The notes under the pieces are model-generated. The model ran no database searches. It saw nothing but the letters and a program-made list of their open reading frames with translations, and had not been told where the DNA came from. The translations under genes and the position numbers were made by a program. DNA of 57,446 nt from an uncultured Holophagaceae bacterium (GTDB lineage Bacteria; Acidobacteriota; Holophagae; Holophagales; Holophagaceae): assembly GCA_903840385.1 (NCBI GenBank), contig CAIMFT010000049.1:1-57446 (forward strand), in the 5' to 3' direction. Shown here piece after piece: positions 32,749-39,962 of this stretch. Position 1 is the stretch's first letter. The number at the start of each line of letters is the position of its first letter.

Positions 32749-33660
32749 TTAGATCTCCAGCCGGTCCAGCCGGTCGGGGCGATCCCGCCAGCCCTCGTCC
32801 ACCTTCACGAAGAGCTCCAGGCGCACGGGGCGCTCCAGCAGCTTCTTGAGCTCGCGCTGGGCGCTCTGGCGGATGTCCTTGATCATCTCGCCACCACTGC
32901 CCAGGAGGATTTTCCGGTGGCCGTCCCGGTCCACCAGGATGCGGGCGGCGATGAACACGCCCTCGGGCCCCATGTCCTCCGGGTAGTCCTCCTGCCCGGG
33001 CTCGAGCCAGCGCTCGATGAGCACGGCGATGCCGTGGGGCACCTCCTCGCGGGTCTTGCGCAGCACCTTCTCGCGGATGAACTCCGCCGCCAGGGTGCGC
33101 TCGGTCTGGTCCGTGAAGGTCTCCTCGCCGTAGGGCCAGCCCGGCTTGTCGGCCTCCCCTTCCAGCAGGGCCCAGAGGGGCTCCAGGTTGAGGCCGGTCT
33201 TCGCACCGATGGGCACGATCTCCTTGAAGGGCAGCAGGTCCTTGTAGGTCGCCACCTTCTCCAGGAGGCGGCCCCGGGACAGCAGGTCGATCTTGTTGAG
33301 CAGCAGGTAGGTGGGGCGCCCGATGAGCTTCAGGCGGCGGGCCAGAGCCCGCTCCCCAGGTCCGAGGTGGTCGTCGGCGTCCACCACCCAGAGGAGGACA
33401 TCGGCCTCCTGGAGGGCCTGCGCCACGTGGCCCATCATCCGCTCGTTGAGGGCATGGCGGGGCGTGTGGATGCCCGGCGTGTCCAGGAAGGCCAGCTGCT
33501 TGTCGCCGCGGTCGACCACACCCAGGACGCGGGTGCGGGTGGTCTGGGCCACCTGGCTGGTGGCAGCCAGCCGCTGCCCCAGGAGGGCATTCAGGAGGGT
33601 GGACTTGCCGGAGTTGGGGAGCCCGATGATCGCAAGGGTGACGTGGTGGCGATCAGCCAC
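32749..33660 (-). CDS. era: GTPase Era
   Basis: Ras-like GTPase that chaperones 16S rRNA 3'-end maturation and 30S assembly, 303 aa. G1 GLPNSGKSTLLNALLG, the G2 region TSQVAQTTRTRVLG, G3 DTPGIHTPRHALNE, G4 NKID and a G5 loop IGAKTG lie in the first 170 residues. The C-terminal KH domain (about 220-303) has the RNA-binding loop of VDRDGHRKILLGSGGEMI. It starts at a GTG (33658-33660) overlapping the lpxA stop by 8 nt. Last gene of fabZ-lpxA-era. Confidence 0.95.
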   Translation of the reverse strand: MADRHHVTLAIIGLPNSGKSTLLNALLGQRLAATSQVAQTTRTRVLGVVDRGDKQLAFLDTPGIHTPRHALNERMMGHVAQALQEADVLLWVVDADDHLGPGERALARRLKLIGRPTYLLLNKIDLLSRGRLLEKVATYKDLLPFKEIVPIGAKTGLNLEPLWALLEGEADKPGWPYGEETFTDQTERTLAAEFIREKVLRKTREEVPHGIAVLIERWLEPGQEDYPEDMGPEGVFIAARILVDRDGHRKILLGSGGEMIKDIRQSAQRELKKLLERPVRLELFVKVDEGWRDRPDRLDRLEI

Positions 33661-34438
33661 GGTGCACGCCCCGCTTGGCGTTGCGGATGAAGTCGATCAG
33701 GTAGGCCACCTCGGCGATGTGGCCCAGCTCCTGCTCGGTGCGGGCCATGGCCTCGTCCCGGAGGAGATCCGAGTGGAACAGCAGGCGGTGGGCCTTCTTG
33801 AGACCCTCCACCACCTCGGAGGAGAAGCCCTTGCGCTGCAGGCCGATGGTGTTCACGCCGTAGCTCTTGGTGTCCCGGGCGCCCACGGTCTTCATGAAGG
33901 GCAGGACATCCTGGGTGGCCACGGTGAAGCCGCCCATGAAGGCGTGGTCCCCCACCCGGCAGAACTGGTGTACGGCAGAAAAGGCGCCGATGTTGCAGCC
34001 CTGCCCCACCTCGACATGGCCCGCCAGGGTGGCGCAGTTGGCGAAGATGTTCTTGCTGCCCACGTGGCAGTCGTGGGCGATGTGCGCACCGGTCATGAGG
34101 AAGTTGTCGTCGGCCACGGTGGTGAGCCCGCCCCCGCCCTCGGTGCCCCGGTGGAGGGTGCAGCCCTCGCGGAAGACGTTGCGGCTCCCAACCTGGAGGC
34201 GCGTGGGGGCGCCCTTGAACTTCAGGTCCTGGGGCCCCATGCCCAGGGTGGCGTGGGGGTAGATGTCGTTGTCCTCGCCCAGCTCCGTGTGGGGGCCGAT
34301 GACCACGTGGCTGCGGAGGAGGGTGCGGGCACCGATCACCGAGGCGCCCTCGATGACACAGAAGGGCCCCACGACCACGCCCTCACCGAGGCGGGCCTCC
34401 GGACTCACCACGCTGCTGGGATGGACTTGTGCACTCAT
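33653..34438 (-). CDS. lpxA: UDP-N-acetylglucosamine acyltransferase LpxA
   Basis: Catalyses the first committed step of lipid A synthesis, transferring a 3-hydroxyacyl chain from ACP to UDP-GlcNAc. 261 aa, a left-handed beta-helix of hexapeptide repeats (VHPSSVVSPEARLGEGVVVG and onward), with catalytic His in GAHIAHDCHVG, the HRG motif in CTLHRGTEGG and the C-terminal helical domain. Its presence shows a lipid A-containing outer membrane. The ATG overlaps the fabZ TGA (ATGA at 34435-34438). lpxD and lpxB are not in the window. Confidence 0.95.
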   Translation of the reverse strand: MSAQVHPSSVVSPEARLGEGVVVGPFCVIEGASVIGARTLLRSHVVIGPHTELGEDNDIYPHATLGMGPQDLKFKGAPTRLQVGSRNVFREGCTLHRGTEGGGGLTTVADDNFLMTGAHIAHDCHVGSKNIFANCATLAGHVEVGQGCNIGAFSAVHQFCRVGDHAFMGGFTVATQDVLPFMKTVGARDTKSYGVNTIGLQRKGFSSEVVEGLKKAHRLLFHSDLLRDEAMARTEQELGHIAEVAYLIDFIRNAKRGVHRG

Positions 34439-34905
34439 TTCCGTTCCCCTTCACCCAGATCCATCAGCATGGACATGAACTCCGCTTCCGCCACCTTCTG
34501 GCCGCCCACAAAGGCCTCGCCACGCATCTTGCAGATCCGCCCCTTGATCTGGAGGACCTTCACTTCCATCACCAGCTGGTCGCCGGGCTGCACCGGCTTG
34601 CGGAACTTCACATTGTCGATGCCCATGAAGTAGATCACCTTGCTGGCCCGGTCCTCGAACTCCTGCATGAGCAGGCAGCCGCCGGTCTGGGCCATGGCCT
34701 CGACGATGTAGACACCGGGGAACACAGGCCGGCTGGGGAAGTGGCCCTGGAACACCTGCTCGTTGAAGCTGATGTTCTTGAGGCCCCGGATCCAGGTCTT
34801 GGGCTCGTAGTCGAGGATCCGATCCACCAGGAGCAGGGGATACCGGTGGGGGATCAGGTCCATGATCCCCTGCAGGTCGATGATCCGTGGTTCGCGTTCA
34901 GACAT
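34435..34905 (-). CDS. fabZ: 3-hydroxyacyl-ACP dehydratase FabZ
   Basis: Hot-dog-fold dehydratase of fatty acid elongation, 156 aa. Catalytic His lies in QGHFPSRPVFPGVYIVEAMAQ and the Glu of the same motif (VEAMAQ) is present; IMDLIPHRYPLLLVDRI is the usual N-terminal signature. The start MSEREPR at 34905 is chosen over a 6-residue longer frame because GGAG lies at a workable distance. It competes with LpxA for the 3-hydroxyacyl-ACP pool, which explains the common fabZ-lpxA coupling. Confidence 0.95.
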   Translation of the reverse strand: MSEREPRIIDLQGIMDLIPHRYPLLLVDRILDYEPKTWIRGLKNISFNEQVFQGHFPSRPVFPGVYIVEAMAQTGGCLLMQEFEDRASKVIYFMGIDNVKFRKPVQPGDQLVMEVKVLQIKGRICKMRGEAFVGGQKVAEAEFMSMLMDLGEGERK

Positions 34906-35003
34906 GGAGGCTCCAATCCCCAAGCCTACCGCCTCGGCAGAACTCCATCCAGCCTCAGTTCCGTACCGGGAAGGTGCTACTTTGCTTGGAAGGAGCGTCC
35001 CCC

Positions 35004-36272
35004 GTGAATCGACAGCCGCCTGTGGGCGCCAAAAAGCAGCAGGGCAAGCCTCAGATTCACCGCAAGTCCCCCGCAGCCGTGGAGGCCTGGCGGGGTCCCG
35101 TGGAGCGCCTGGCCTGGGGCGGCATGGGGGTGGCCCGCTCGGCGGATGGCCGCCTGCTGCTGCTGGAGGCCCCCCTGGCGCTGTTTCCCGGGGAGGTGGT
35201 GGAGGCCCAGGTGCAGTGGAAGGCCCGCCACGGTCAGGGGCGCATCACCGGCTGGGTGACTCGGGACCCCCGCCGGGTGGAGGCCGCCTGCCCTGTCGCT
35301 GGGGTCTGCGGGGGCTGTGAGCTCTGGGAGGCCGGGAGCCAGGCGCCGGAGCTGAAGCGCCAGATGGTGGCAGACCTCCTCCGCCGGCAGCTGGGCGAGG
35401 GCCAGGCCTGGTCCTGGCACCCCGCCCCCGCCTCGGCCCTGCGCCACCGCATCCAGCTCCACTGGGATGGGGCCACCCTGGGCTACTTCAAGCGCCACAG
35501 CCATGCCGTGGTGCCCGTGTCGGCCTGCCCCGCCGCCGCCCAGCCCCTCTCCGCCGCCATCCCCCGCCTGCGGGAGGCCCTGGAGGGCCGGGCCCTGCCC
35601 GCCCGCCCCGGCCGCTGGGAGCTGGCCACCGGCACCCCCGCCGGGATGGTCTATGCCAGCGATGAGCGGGGCCGGACCTGGACCCTGGAGCCCGACGGCT
35701 GGTGCCGGGGCGACCAGCCCATCCGCCACCGCCTGGAGGGGGCCACCCTGGACCAGGATCCCGGCGCCTTCTTCCAGGTGAGCCCGGCCTGGGCCGGCGC
35801 GGCCTTTGGGGGCCTGCTGCGCCAGTGGGACCTGCGGGGGGACACCCTCTACGATCTGTACGGCGGCGTGGGGTTCTTCTCCGCCCTTCTGGGCGACCGC
35901 TTCCGTCACCGCATCCTGGTGGAGTCCGGGGAAGCAGCCGTGGCCTGGGCCCAGCGCAACCTCGCCGCCGCCAGCCTACCCTCGGAGTGCCTCGTGGCCG
36001 ATGTGGCGGCCTGGGTGCCGGAGGGCCTGGGCACACCGGCGGATGTCCTGCTGCTGGATCCCCCCCGGGCCGGCCTGGAGGGTGCCCTGTGCGACCGCCT
36101 CCTGACGGCAGGCGCGGGCACCATGGTGCTTGTGGGCTGCGACGGGGCGGCCTTCTGCCGCGACCTCCAGCGCCTACTGCCGGGCTGGCAGGTCGAGCAC
36201 CTGGCAGTGCTCGACCTCTTCCCCCTCACCAACCACGTCGAGTGCGTGGCCCTGCTGCGACGGCGGCCCTGA
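35004..36272 (+). CDS. 23S rRNA (uracil-5-)-methyltransferase, RlmD/RumA type
   Basis: 422 aa from a GTG at 35004-35006 with AGGAG 9 nt upstream; earlier in-frame codons overlap the divergent fabZ start and look non-coding. It has a TRAM-like beta-barrel start (WRGPVERLAWGGMGVARSADGRLLLLE with VPGEVVEAQV-like strand), a [4Fe-4S] motif CPVAGVCGGC with a further Cys, and a SAM domain with GAFFQVSPAWAG, YDLYGGVGFFS, LLLDPPRAGLEG and LVGCDGAAFCRDL carrying the nucleophile Cys. RlmD versus RlmC or TrmA is not certain. The downstream 388-bp gap is a convergent spacer full of repeats. Confidence 0.88.
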   Translation: MNRQPPVGAKKQQGKPQIHRKSPAAVEAWRGPVERLAWGGMGVARSADGRLLLLEAPLALFPGEVVEAQVQWKARHGQGRITGWVTRDPRRVEAACPVAGVCGGCELWEAGSQAPELKRQMVADLLRRQLGEGQAWSWHPAPASALRHRIQLHWDGATLGYFKRHSHAVVPVSACPAAAQPLSAAIPRLREALEGRALPARPGRWELATGTPAGMVYASDERGRTWTLEPDGWCRGDQPIRHRLEGATLDQDPGAFFQVSPAWAGAAFGGLLRQWDLRGDTLYDLYGGVGFFSALLGDRFRHRILVESGEAAVAWAQRNLAAASLPSECLVADVAAWVPEGLGTPADVLLLDPPRAGLEGALCDRLLTAGAGTMVLVGCDGAAFCRDLQRLLPGWQVEHLAVLDLFPLTNHVECVALLRRRP

Positions 36273-36316
36273 GCGTTGCCTCCTTACCGGCCAGACTGAG
36301 AAAAAAATGCACTCAC

Positions 36317-36343
36317 CGCAGAGAACACAGAGAACGCAGAGGA
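36317..36343. repeat. Period-9 repeat, CGCAGAGAA units
   Basis: CGCAGAGAA-CACAGAGAA-CGCAGAGG: three near-identical 9-nt units. Same style as the tracts at 31-102 and 42208-42237. Confidence 0.75.
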
Positions 36344-36360
36344 AAATGGGCAAGGAATGG

Positions 36361-36400
36361 AACACCGATGAACACCGATAAAGGCTGATGAACACCGAAA
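36361..36400. repeat. Period-10 repeat, AACACCGATG units
   Basis: Four consecutive 10-nt units (AACACCGATG, AACACCGATA, AAGGCTGATG, AACACCGAAA). The third is diverged. The period is 10 rather than 9, so it is not a coding three-residue repeat. Confidence 0.8.
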
Positions 36401-36551
36401 AGAGCCCGGGTTGGGTCTTTGCGGCACAGCGCATGGGCTCCAGCCCGGGGCGCCGCTGCTGCGCCTTTTGGGGGGCGCGGCCGGGGCACCCCGGGATGAC
36501 TTCCGGCAGCGCCGGAAGCCGCCGCAGGCGGGCCCATGCTGGTGTGGGTCG

Positions 36552-36573
36552 GCGCCCATCTGCGCCATCTGCG
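36552..36573. repeat. Short GCGCCATCT repeat
   Basis: Two units GCGCCCATCT and GCGCCATCT followed by GCGG, again with a 9-10 nt period, near the end of the convergent spacer. Confidence 0.55.
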
Positions 36574-36660
36574 GTTCCGCTTTTGCTCTTGAAGGCCTGG
36601 GCCTTCGTGCTCATTGAAGGCCGTTCTTTGTGTCCATAGTGGAGAGCTTTGCAGGCCCAG

Positions 36661-37224
36661 CTACTCCCAGACCAGCGGCAGCCGAGGTGTGGGGGGAGCC
36701 TTGGGCAGCACGCCCTCCAGGCGGAGCAGGAACTCCTTCATGTCCAGGCCCCCGCTGTAGCCCACCAGGCCGCCATCGGAGCCGATCACGCGGTGGCAGG
36801 GGATGAGGATGGCGATGGGATTCGCCCCGCTGGCCTGGGCTGCGGCCCGGATGCACTTCTCATCGCCCAGGCGGAGCGCCAGCTCCGTGTAGGTGATGGC
36901 CTGACCGTAGGGGATCTTCTGGAGCTCCTTCCAGACCCGGCGCTGGAACTCGGTGCCCTCCACCACCAGAGGGATGTTGAAGTCCCGCAGGTTGCCCGAG
37001 AAGTAGGCCTCCAGCTGCCGCTTGAAGAAGGGCAGGCTCCGGGGCTCCGGCCCCTGGGGGATGCCTGTTGGGGTGCCATGGATGCGGAAGAACCTCACCA
37101 GGCGCCCATCCTCGTCGAACACTGCCCCCAGGTCTCCCAGGGGTGTGGCGATGGGGTGGTAGGAACCGGTCATATCCATCAGGATGCCAGACTCGAAGGG
37201 TTTTTTTATCAGGGCTTCTGCCAT
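36661..37224 (-). CDS. Methylated-DNA--protein-cysteine methyltransferase (Ogt/MGMT)
   Basis: Suicide repair protein that removes alkyl groups from O6-alkylguanine. 187 aa from the ATG at 37222-37224; in-frame ATGs at 37179 and 37173 are alternatives. The C-terminal DNA-binding domain is canonical: FQRRVWKELQKIPYGQAITY, CIRAAAQASGANP (arginine finger), the active Cys143 in IPCHRVIG and GLVGYSGGLDMKEFLL. An A7 run occurs about 20 nt after the start. Its first codons overlap the end of the upstream homologue by 16 nt, so the pair is a tandem duplication or an operon of two divergent paralogues. Confidence 0.93.
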   Translation of the reverse strand: MAEALIKKPFESGILMDMTGSYHPIATPLGDLGAVFDEDGRLVRFFRIHGTPTGIPQGPEPRSLPFFKRQLEAYFSGNLRDFNIPLVVEGTEFQRRVWKELQKIPYGQAITYTELALRLGDEKCIRAAAQASGANPIAILIPCHRVIGSDGGLVGYSGGLDMKEFLLRLEGVLPKAPPTPRLPLVWE

Positions 37225-37673
37225 GCGGCCCCCGCTTCCAGCTGGCGGAGGGCCCGGGGGATGGGGCCTTCCCCCGGCAGCACCACCCGGTGGGTGGGAA
37301 TCAGCAGCAGGATGGGGTTGGCGGCGCAGGCCATGACCACCGGCCCCTCCTCCAGGCCCAGCCACAGGGTCAGCTCGCTGGGCTGCCGGGACTGGCCGTG
37401 GGGGATGGTGCGCACGGCGTCCCAGATCCGGAGGGCCTGGGGCATGCCCTGGGGATTGATGGGCACGGTGAAGGTCTGGAGGGTGCCCGCCAGGTAGGCC
37501 GCCACCTGGCGGTCCAGGAAGTGCTTGGCCTCCCGCTGCTCCAGCGGCGGCAGAGGGCTGGTCTGGCGGGGGTCCGGGGCCTCCAGGACCAGCTCCTGCA
37601 GGCGCCCCCGCCCATCGAAGGCGGCCCGCATGGGGCCCAGAGGGGTGCTCAGTTCGTAGTGCCAGAGAGGCAT
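37209..37673 (-). CDS. Alkyltransferase homologue with Thr in place of the active cysteine
   Basis: A 154-aa MGMT-fold protein: LWHYELSTPLGPMRAAFDG at the start and LRIWDAVRTIPHGQSRQPSEL before the helix-turn-helix, clearly homologous to its neighbour. The active-site motif is IPTHRVV, with Thr127 (ACC, 37293-37295) instead of Cys. The arginine finger region reads VVMACAANP without Arg, and the GYxGG lid is replaced by PGEGPIPR. It cannot accept alkyl groups as MGMT does. Alkyltransferase-like proteins (PWHR) sense lesions without repair, but they keep the Arg; this one is more divergent. A lesion sensor, regulator or decaying copy are the options. The start at 37673 has no good Shine-Dalgarno. 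Confidence 0.8.
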   Translation of the reverse strand: MPLWHYELSTPLGPMRAAFDGRGRLQELVLEAPDPRQTSPLPPLEQREAKHFLDRQVAAYLAGTLQTFTVPINPQGMPQALRIWDAVRTIPHGQSRQPSELTLWLGLEEGPVVMACAANPILLLIPTHRVVLPGEGPIPRALRQLEAGAAWQKP

Positions 37674-37734
37674 GGGCCATGATGGCAGGAGGCCGGGGCA
37701 GGGTCTGGACTTTCTCATTCGCCCCCTTGGCTCC

Positions 37735-37740
37735 TAGACT
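37735..37740 (+). promoter_or_regulatory. Possible -10 element for a leaderless mqnA mRNA
   Basis: TAGACT, then 6 nt, then the ATG at 37747, with no Shine-Dalgarno. The predicted start of transcription coincides with the start codon. No convincing -35 box. Confidence 0.35.
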
Positions 37741-37746
37741 CAAGCC

Positions 37747-38553
37747 ATGGCAGCCCCCTTCCGCCTCTCCATCATCGACTACCTCAACGCCGCGCCCCTG
37801 AACCATGGGTTCAAGCACGGCCTGGGCGGGGAGCACTTCCACCTCAAGTTCCACTTCCCCTCGGCCTGCGCCGACCGCCTGCGGGAAGGGGCCGTGGATG
37901 CGGGCATCGTCAGCTCCATCGAGTACCTCCGCATCCCCGACCTGAAGATCGTCCCGGGCCTCTGCATCGCCTCCCCCAAGCGGGTGCGCAGCGTGGTGAT
38001 CCTGTCCAAGGTCCCCCCCGAGCAGATCCGCACCCTGGCCCTGGACACCAGCAGCCGCACCAGCGTGGTCCTGGCCCAGCTGCTGCTGCGGGAGCGCTAC
38101 GGCACCTCCCCTGCGGTGACGGACATGGGGCCGGACCTTGGCGCCATGCTGGCGGGCCACGACGCCGCCCTGATGATTGGTGACGCCGCCATGCGGGCCC
38201 CGCGCCAGGGCCTCTTCGTGCTGGATCTGGCTGAGGAGTGGCACAGCTGGACCGGCCTGCCCTTCGTCTTTGCCCTCTGGTTGCTTCGCCAGGATGCCCC
38301 AGAGCTGCCGGTGCCCGGGGGCGTGGCCCCGTTTTTCCACAAGAGTCTGGAGATTGGCCTGGCCCAGCTTCCTGCCATCGTGGAGGAGGCCCGGCGTACC
38401 ATCGGCTGGACCCGCATCGAGCTGAACGAATACCTCACTGAGAACATCCAATACACCCTGGGCGAGGCGGAGCAGGACAGCCTCTCGCTCTTCTATGAGA
38501 AGGCCGTCCACCACGGCTTTGCCCCTGCGGTCCTGCCCCTGCGCTTCCTCTGA
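37747..38553 (+). CDS. mqnA: Chorismate dehydratase MqnA (futalosine menaquinone pathway)
   Basis: A 268-aa periplasmic-binding-protein-like fold enzyme that dehydrates chorismate to 3-enolpyruvylbenzoate. LSIIDYLNAAPLNHGF at the start, FHFPSACADRLREGAVDAGIVSSIEYLR, and LGAMLAGHDAALMIGDAAM are characteristic of MqnA, along with LDLAEEWHSWTGLPFVFALW. It implies menaquinone as respiratory quinone, made through futalosine rather than the MenFDHC route. Other mqn genes are not in the window. It leads a plus-strand series with pepQ and the DPP4-type gene. Confidence 0.93.
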   Translation: MAAPFRLSIIDYLNAAPLNHGFKHGLGGEHFHLKFHFPSACADRLREGAVDAGIVSSIEYLRIPDLKIVPGLCIASPKRVRSVVILSKVPPEQIRTLALDTSSRTSVVLAQLLLRERYGTSPAVTDMGPDLGAMLAGHDAALMIGDAAMRAPRQGLFVLDLAEEWHSWTGLPFVFALWLLRQDAPELPVPGGVAPFFHKSLEIGLAQLPAIVEEARRTIGWTRIELNEYLTENIQYTLGEAEQDSLSLFYEKAVHHGFAPAVLPLRFL

Positions 38554-38602
38554 CGGGTCCTCCACCGCTCCTCTGGAACACACTCTTTTCTCTGGACTGA
38601 CC

Positions 38603-39916
38603 ATGACCGAGCTCGCCGCCCTCTACGCCCACCACATCGCCGAGCGCCAGCGCACCACGGCCGAAGCCCTGGAAGCCACGGGCCACGGAGCCCTGGTGAT
38701 CTCCAGTGGCAAGGTCTACACGCACTTTGCCGACGACCAGGATGCCCCCTTCCATCCCACGCCCCACTTCGCCCACTGGTGCCCCATCCCGGGCCCCCAC
38801 CACCTGCTGGTGGTGGAGCCGGGCCGCCGTCCCCGTCTGATCCGCTACGCCCCCGAAGACTTCTGGTACGAGCAGGCCCCCCTGGGTGACCCCTTCTGGG
38901 CCGCCGCCTTCGAGGTGGAGGAAGCAGGCAGCGTGGAGGAGGCCTGGAGCCGCCTGGGCGCCCTGGGCCACGCCGCCTACATCGGCAACGAGACCGACCG
39001 GGCCAGCGAGGCCGGCCTGGACCTGAACCCGGACCTGCTCACCGCCCACCTGAACTGGCACCGCACCACCAAGTCCGCCTATGAGGTCTGCTGCATCGAC
39101 GAGGCCACGGTCATCGCCGCCCGGGGGCACCAGGCCGCCCGGGTCGCCTTCCAGGCCGGTGCCACGGAGCTGGAGATCCACCACGCCTACGTGGTGGCCG
39201 CCGGCATCGTGGATCACGAGATGCCCTACGGCAGCATCGTGGCCCTCAACGAGAAGGGCGCCACCCTCCACTACGAGGGCAAGCGCACCTCGGTCCGCAA
39301 CGGCGCGGTGCTGCTCATTGATGCCGGGGCCCAGGTGCGGGGTTACGCCGCCGACATCACCCGCACCCTGGTCGCCCCCCACTGCGACAGCCGCTTTGCG
39401 GCCCTGGTGGCCGGCATGGAGCGCATCGAGTTGGAGCTCTGTGACCTGGTGAAGCCCGCCCTGCCCTACGGTGACCTCCACCACCAGGGGCACCTGCGCA
39501 TCGCGGCCCTCCTGCAGGAGAGCGGCCTGCTCCGGGTCGGCCCGGAAGAGGCCGTGGAGAAGGGCCTCAGCCGCCCCTTCTTCCCCCACGGCCTGGGTCA
39601 CCACCTGGGCATCCAGGTCCATGACGTGGCCGGCCGCCAGGGCGCTCCCGATGGCACCCCCACCCCGCCGCCGCCCCAGCACCCCTTCCTCCGCACCACC
39701 CGCACCATCGACGAGGGCCAGGTCTTCACCGTGGAGCCCGGCCTCTACTTCATCCCCATGCTCCTCCGTCCCTTCCGGGAGAATGAGCACAAGGGCGCCT
39801 TCGACTGGGCCCTCATCGACGCCCTGACCCCCTGCGGCGGCATCCGCATCGAGGACAACCTGCTGGTCACCGCCACCGGCCACCGGAACCTCACCCGACC
39901 GCACCTGCCGGACTGA
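38603..39916 (+). CDS. pepQ: Xaa-Pro dipeptidase, PepQ type
   Basis: M24 metallopeptidase splitting dipeptides with C-terminal proline, 437 aa. The N-terminal creatinase-like domain (about 1-165) leads to the pita-bread catalytic domain with metal ligands in LLIDAGAQVRGYAADITRT (two Asp), HGLGHHLGIQVHD (His), FTVEPGLYFIP (Glu) and IRIEDNLL (Glu). The ATG at 38603 has no strong Shine-Dalgarno; the gap to mqnA is 49 bp, so one transcript is possible. It should act on peptides released by the DPP4-type enzyme encoded next. Confidence 0.93.
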   Translation: MTELAALYAHHIAERQRTTAEALEATGHGALVISSGKVYTHFADDQDAPFHPTPHFAHWCPIPGPHHLLVVEPGRRPRLIRYAPEDFWYEQAPLGDPFWAAAFEVEEAGSVEEAWSRLGALGHAAYIGNETDRASEAGLDLNPDLLTAHLNWHRTTKSAYEVCCIDEATVIAARGHQAARVAFQAGATELEIHHAYVVAAGIVDHEMPYGSIVALNEKGATLHYEGKRTSVRNGAVLLIDAGAQVRGYAADITRTLVAPHCDSRFAALVAGMERIELELCDLVKPALPYGDLHHQGHLRIAALLQESGLLRVGPEEAVEKGLSRPFFPHGLGHHLGIQVHDVAGRQGAPDGTPTPPPPQHPFLRTTRTIDEGQVFTVEPGLYFIPMLLRPFRENEHKGAFDWALIDALTPCGGIRIEDNLLVTATGHRNLTRPHLPD

Positions 39917-39962
39917 ACCGCCCCTGCTGTCCCCTGGATCACTCCCGCCCATTGGAGCCACG

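Larger units (their letters stand above)
36273..36660. other. Gene-free convergent spacer rich in periodic repeats and hairpins
   Basis: 388 bp between the stops of the methyltransferase and the ogt-like gene, the longest gap in the window. It holds three periodic tracts (36317-36343, 36361-36400 and 36552-36573), a perfect hairpin CTTCCGGC-AGC-GCCGGAAG at 36500-36518, and GC-rich palindromic pieces at about 36430-36500. Open frames here are short, in conflicting frames and made of repeats, so I see no gene. No clear promoter. Confidence 0.75.

Noticed and set aside
36317..36573. Possible CRISPR array
   Set aside because: Units are 8-10 nt, contiguous and without unique spacers, and no cas gene is present.
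36388..36639. Short open frames in the convergent spacer
   Set aside because: They consist of periodic repeats and GC-rich hairpins, overlap each other on both strands and have no ribosome site.
37200..37206. A7 run near the start of the ogt-like gene as a programmed slippage site
   Set aside because: Both neighbouring genes read through normally in their own frames, and no product would be gained by slippage.
36661..38604. One long minus-strand frame joining the ogt-like gene to sequence opposite mqnA
   Set aside because: Only the last 187 codons match a protein family. The rest is antisense to mqnA and overlaps the ATL-like gene in another frame.
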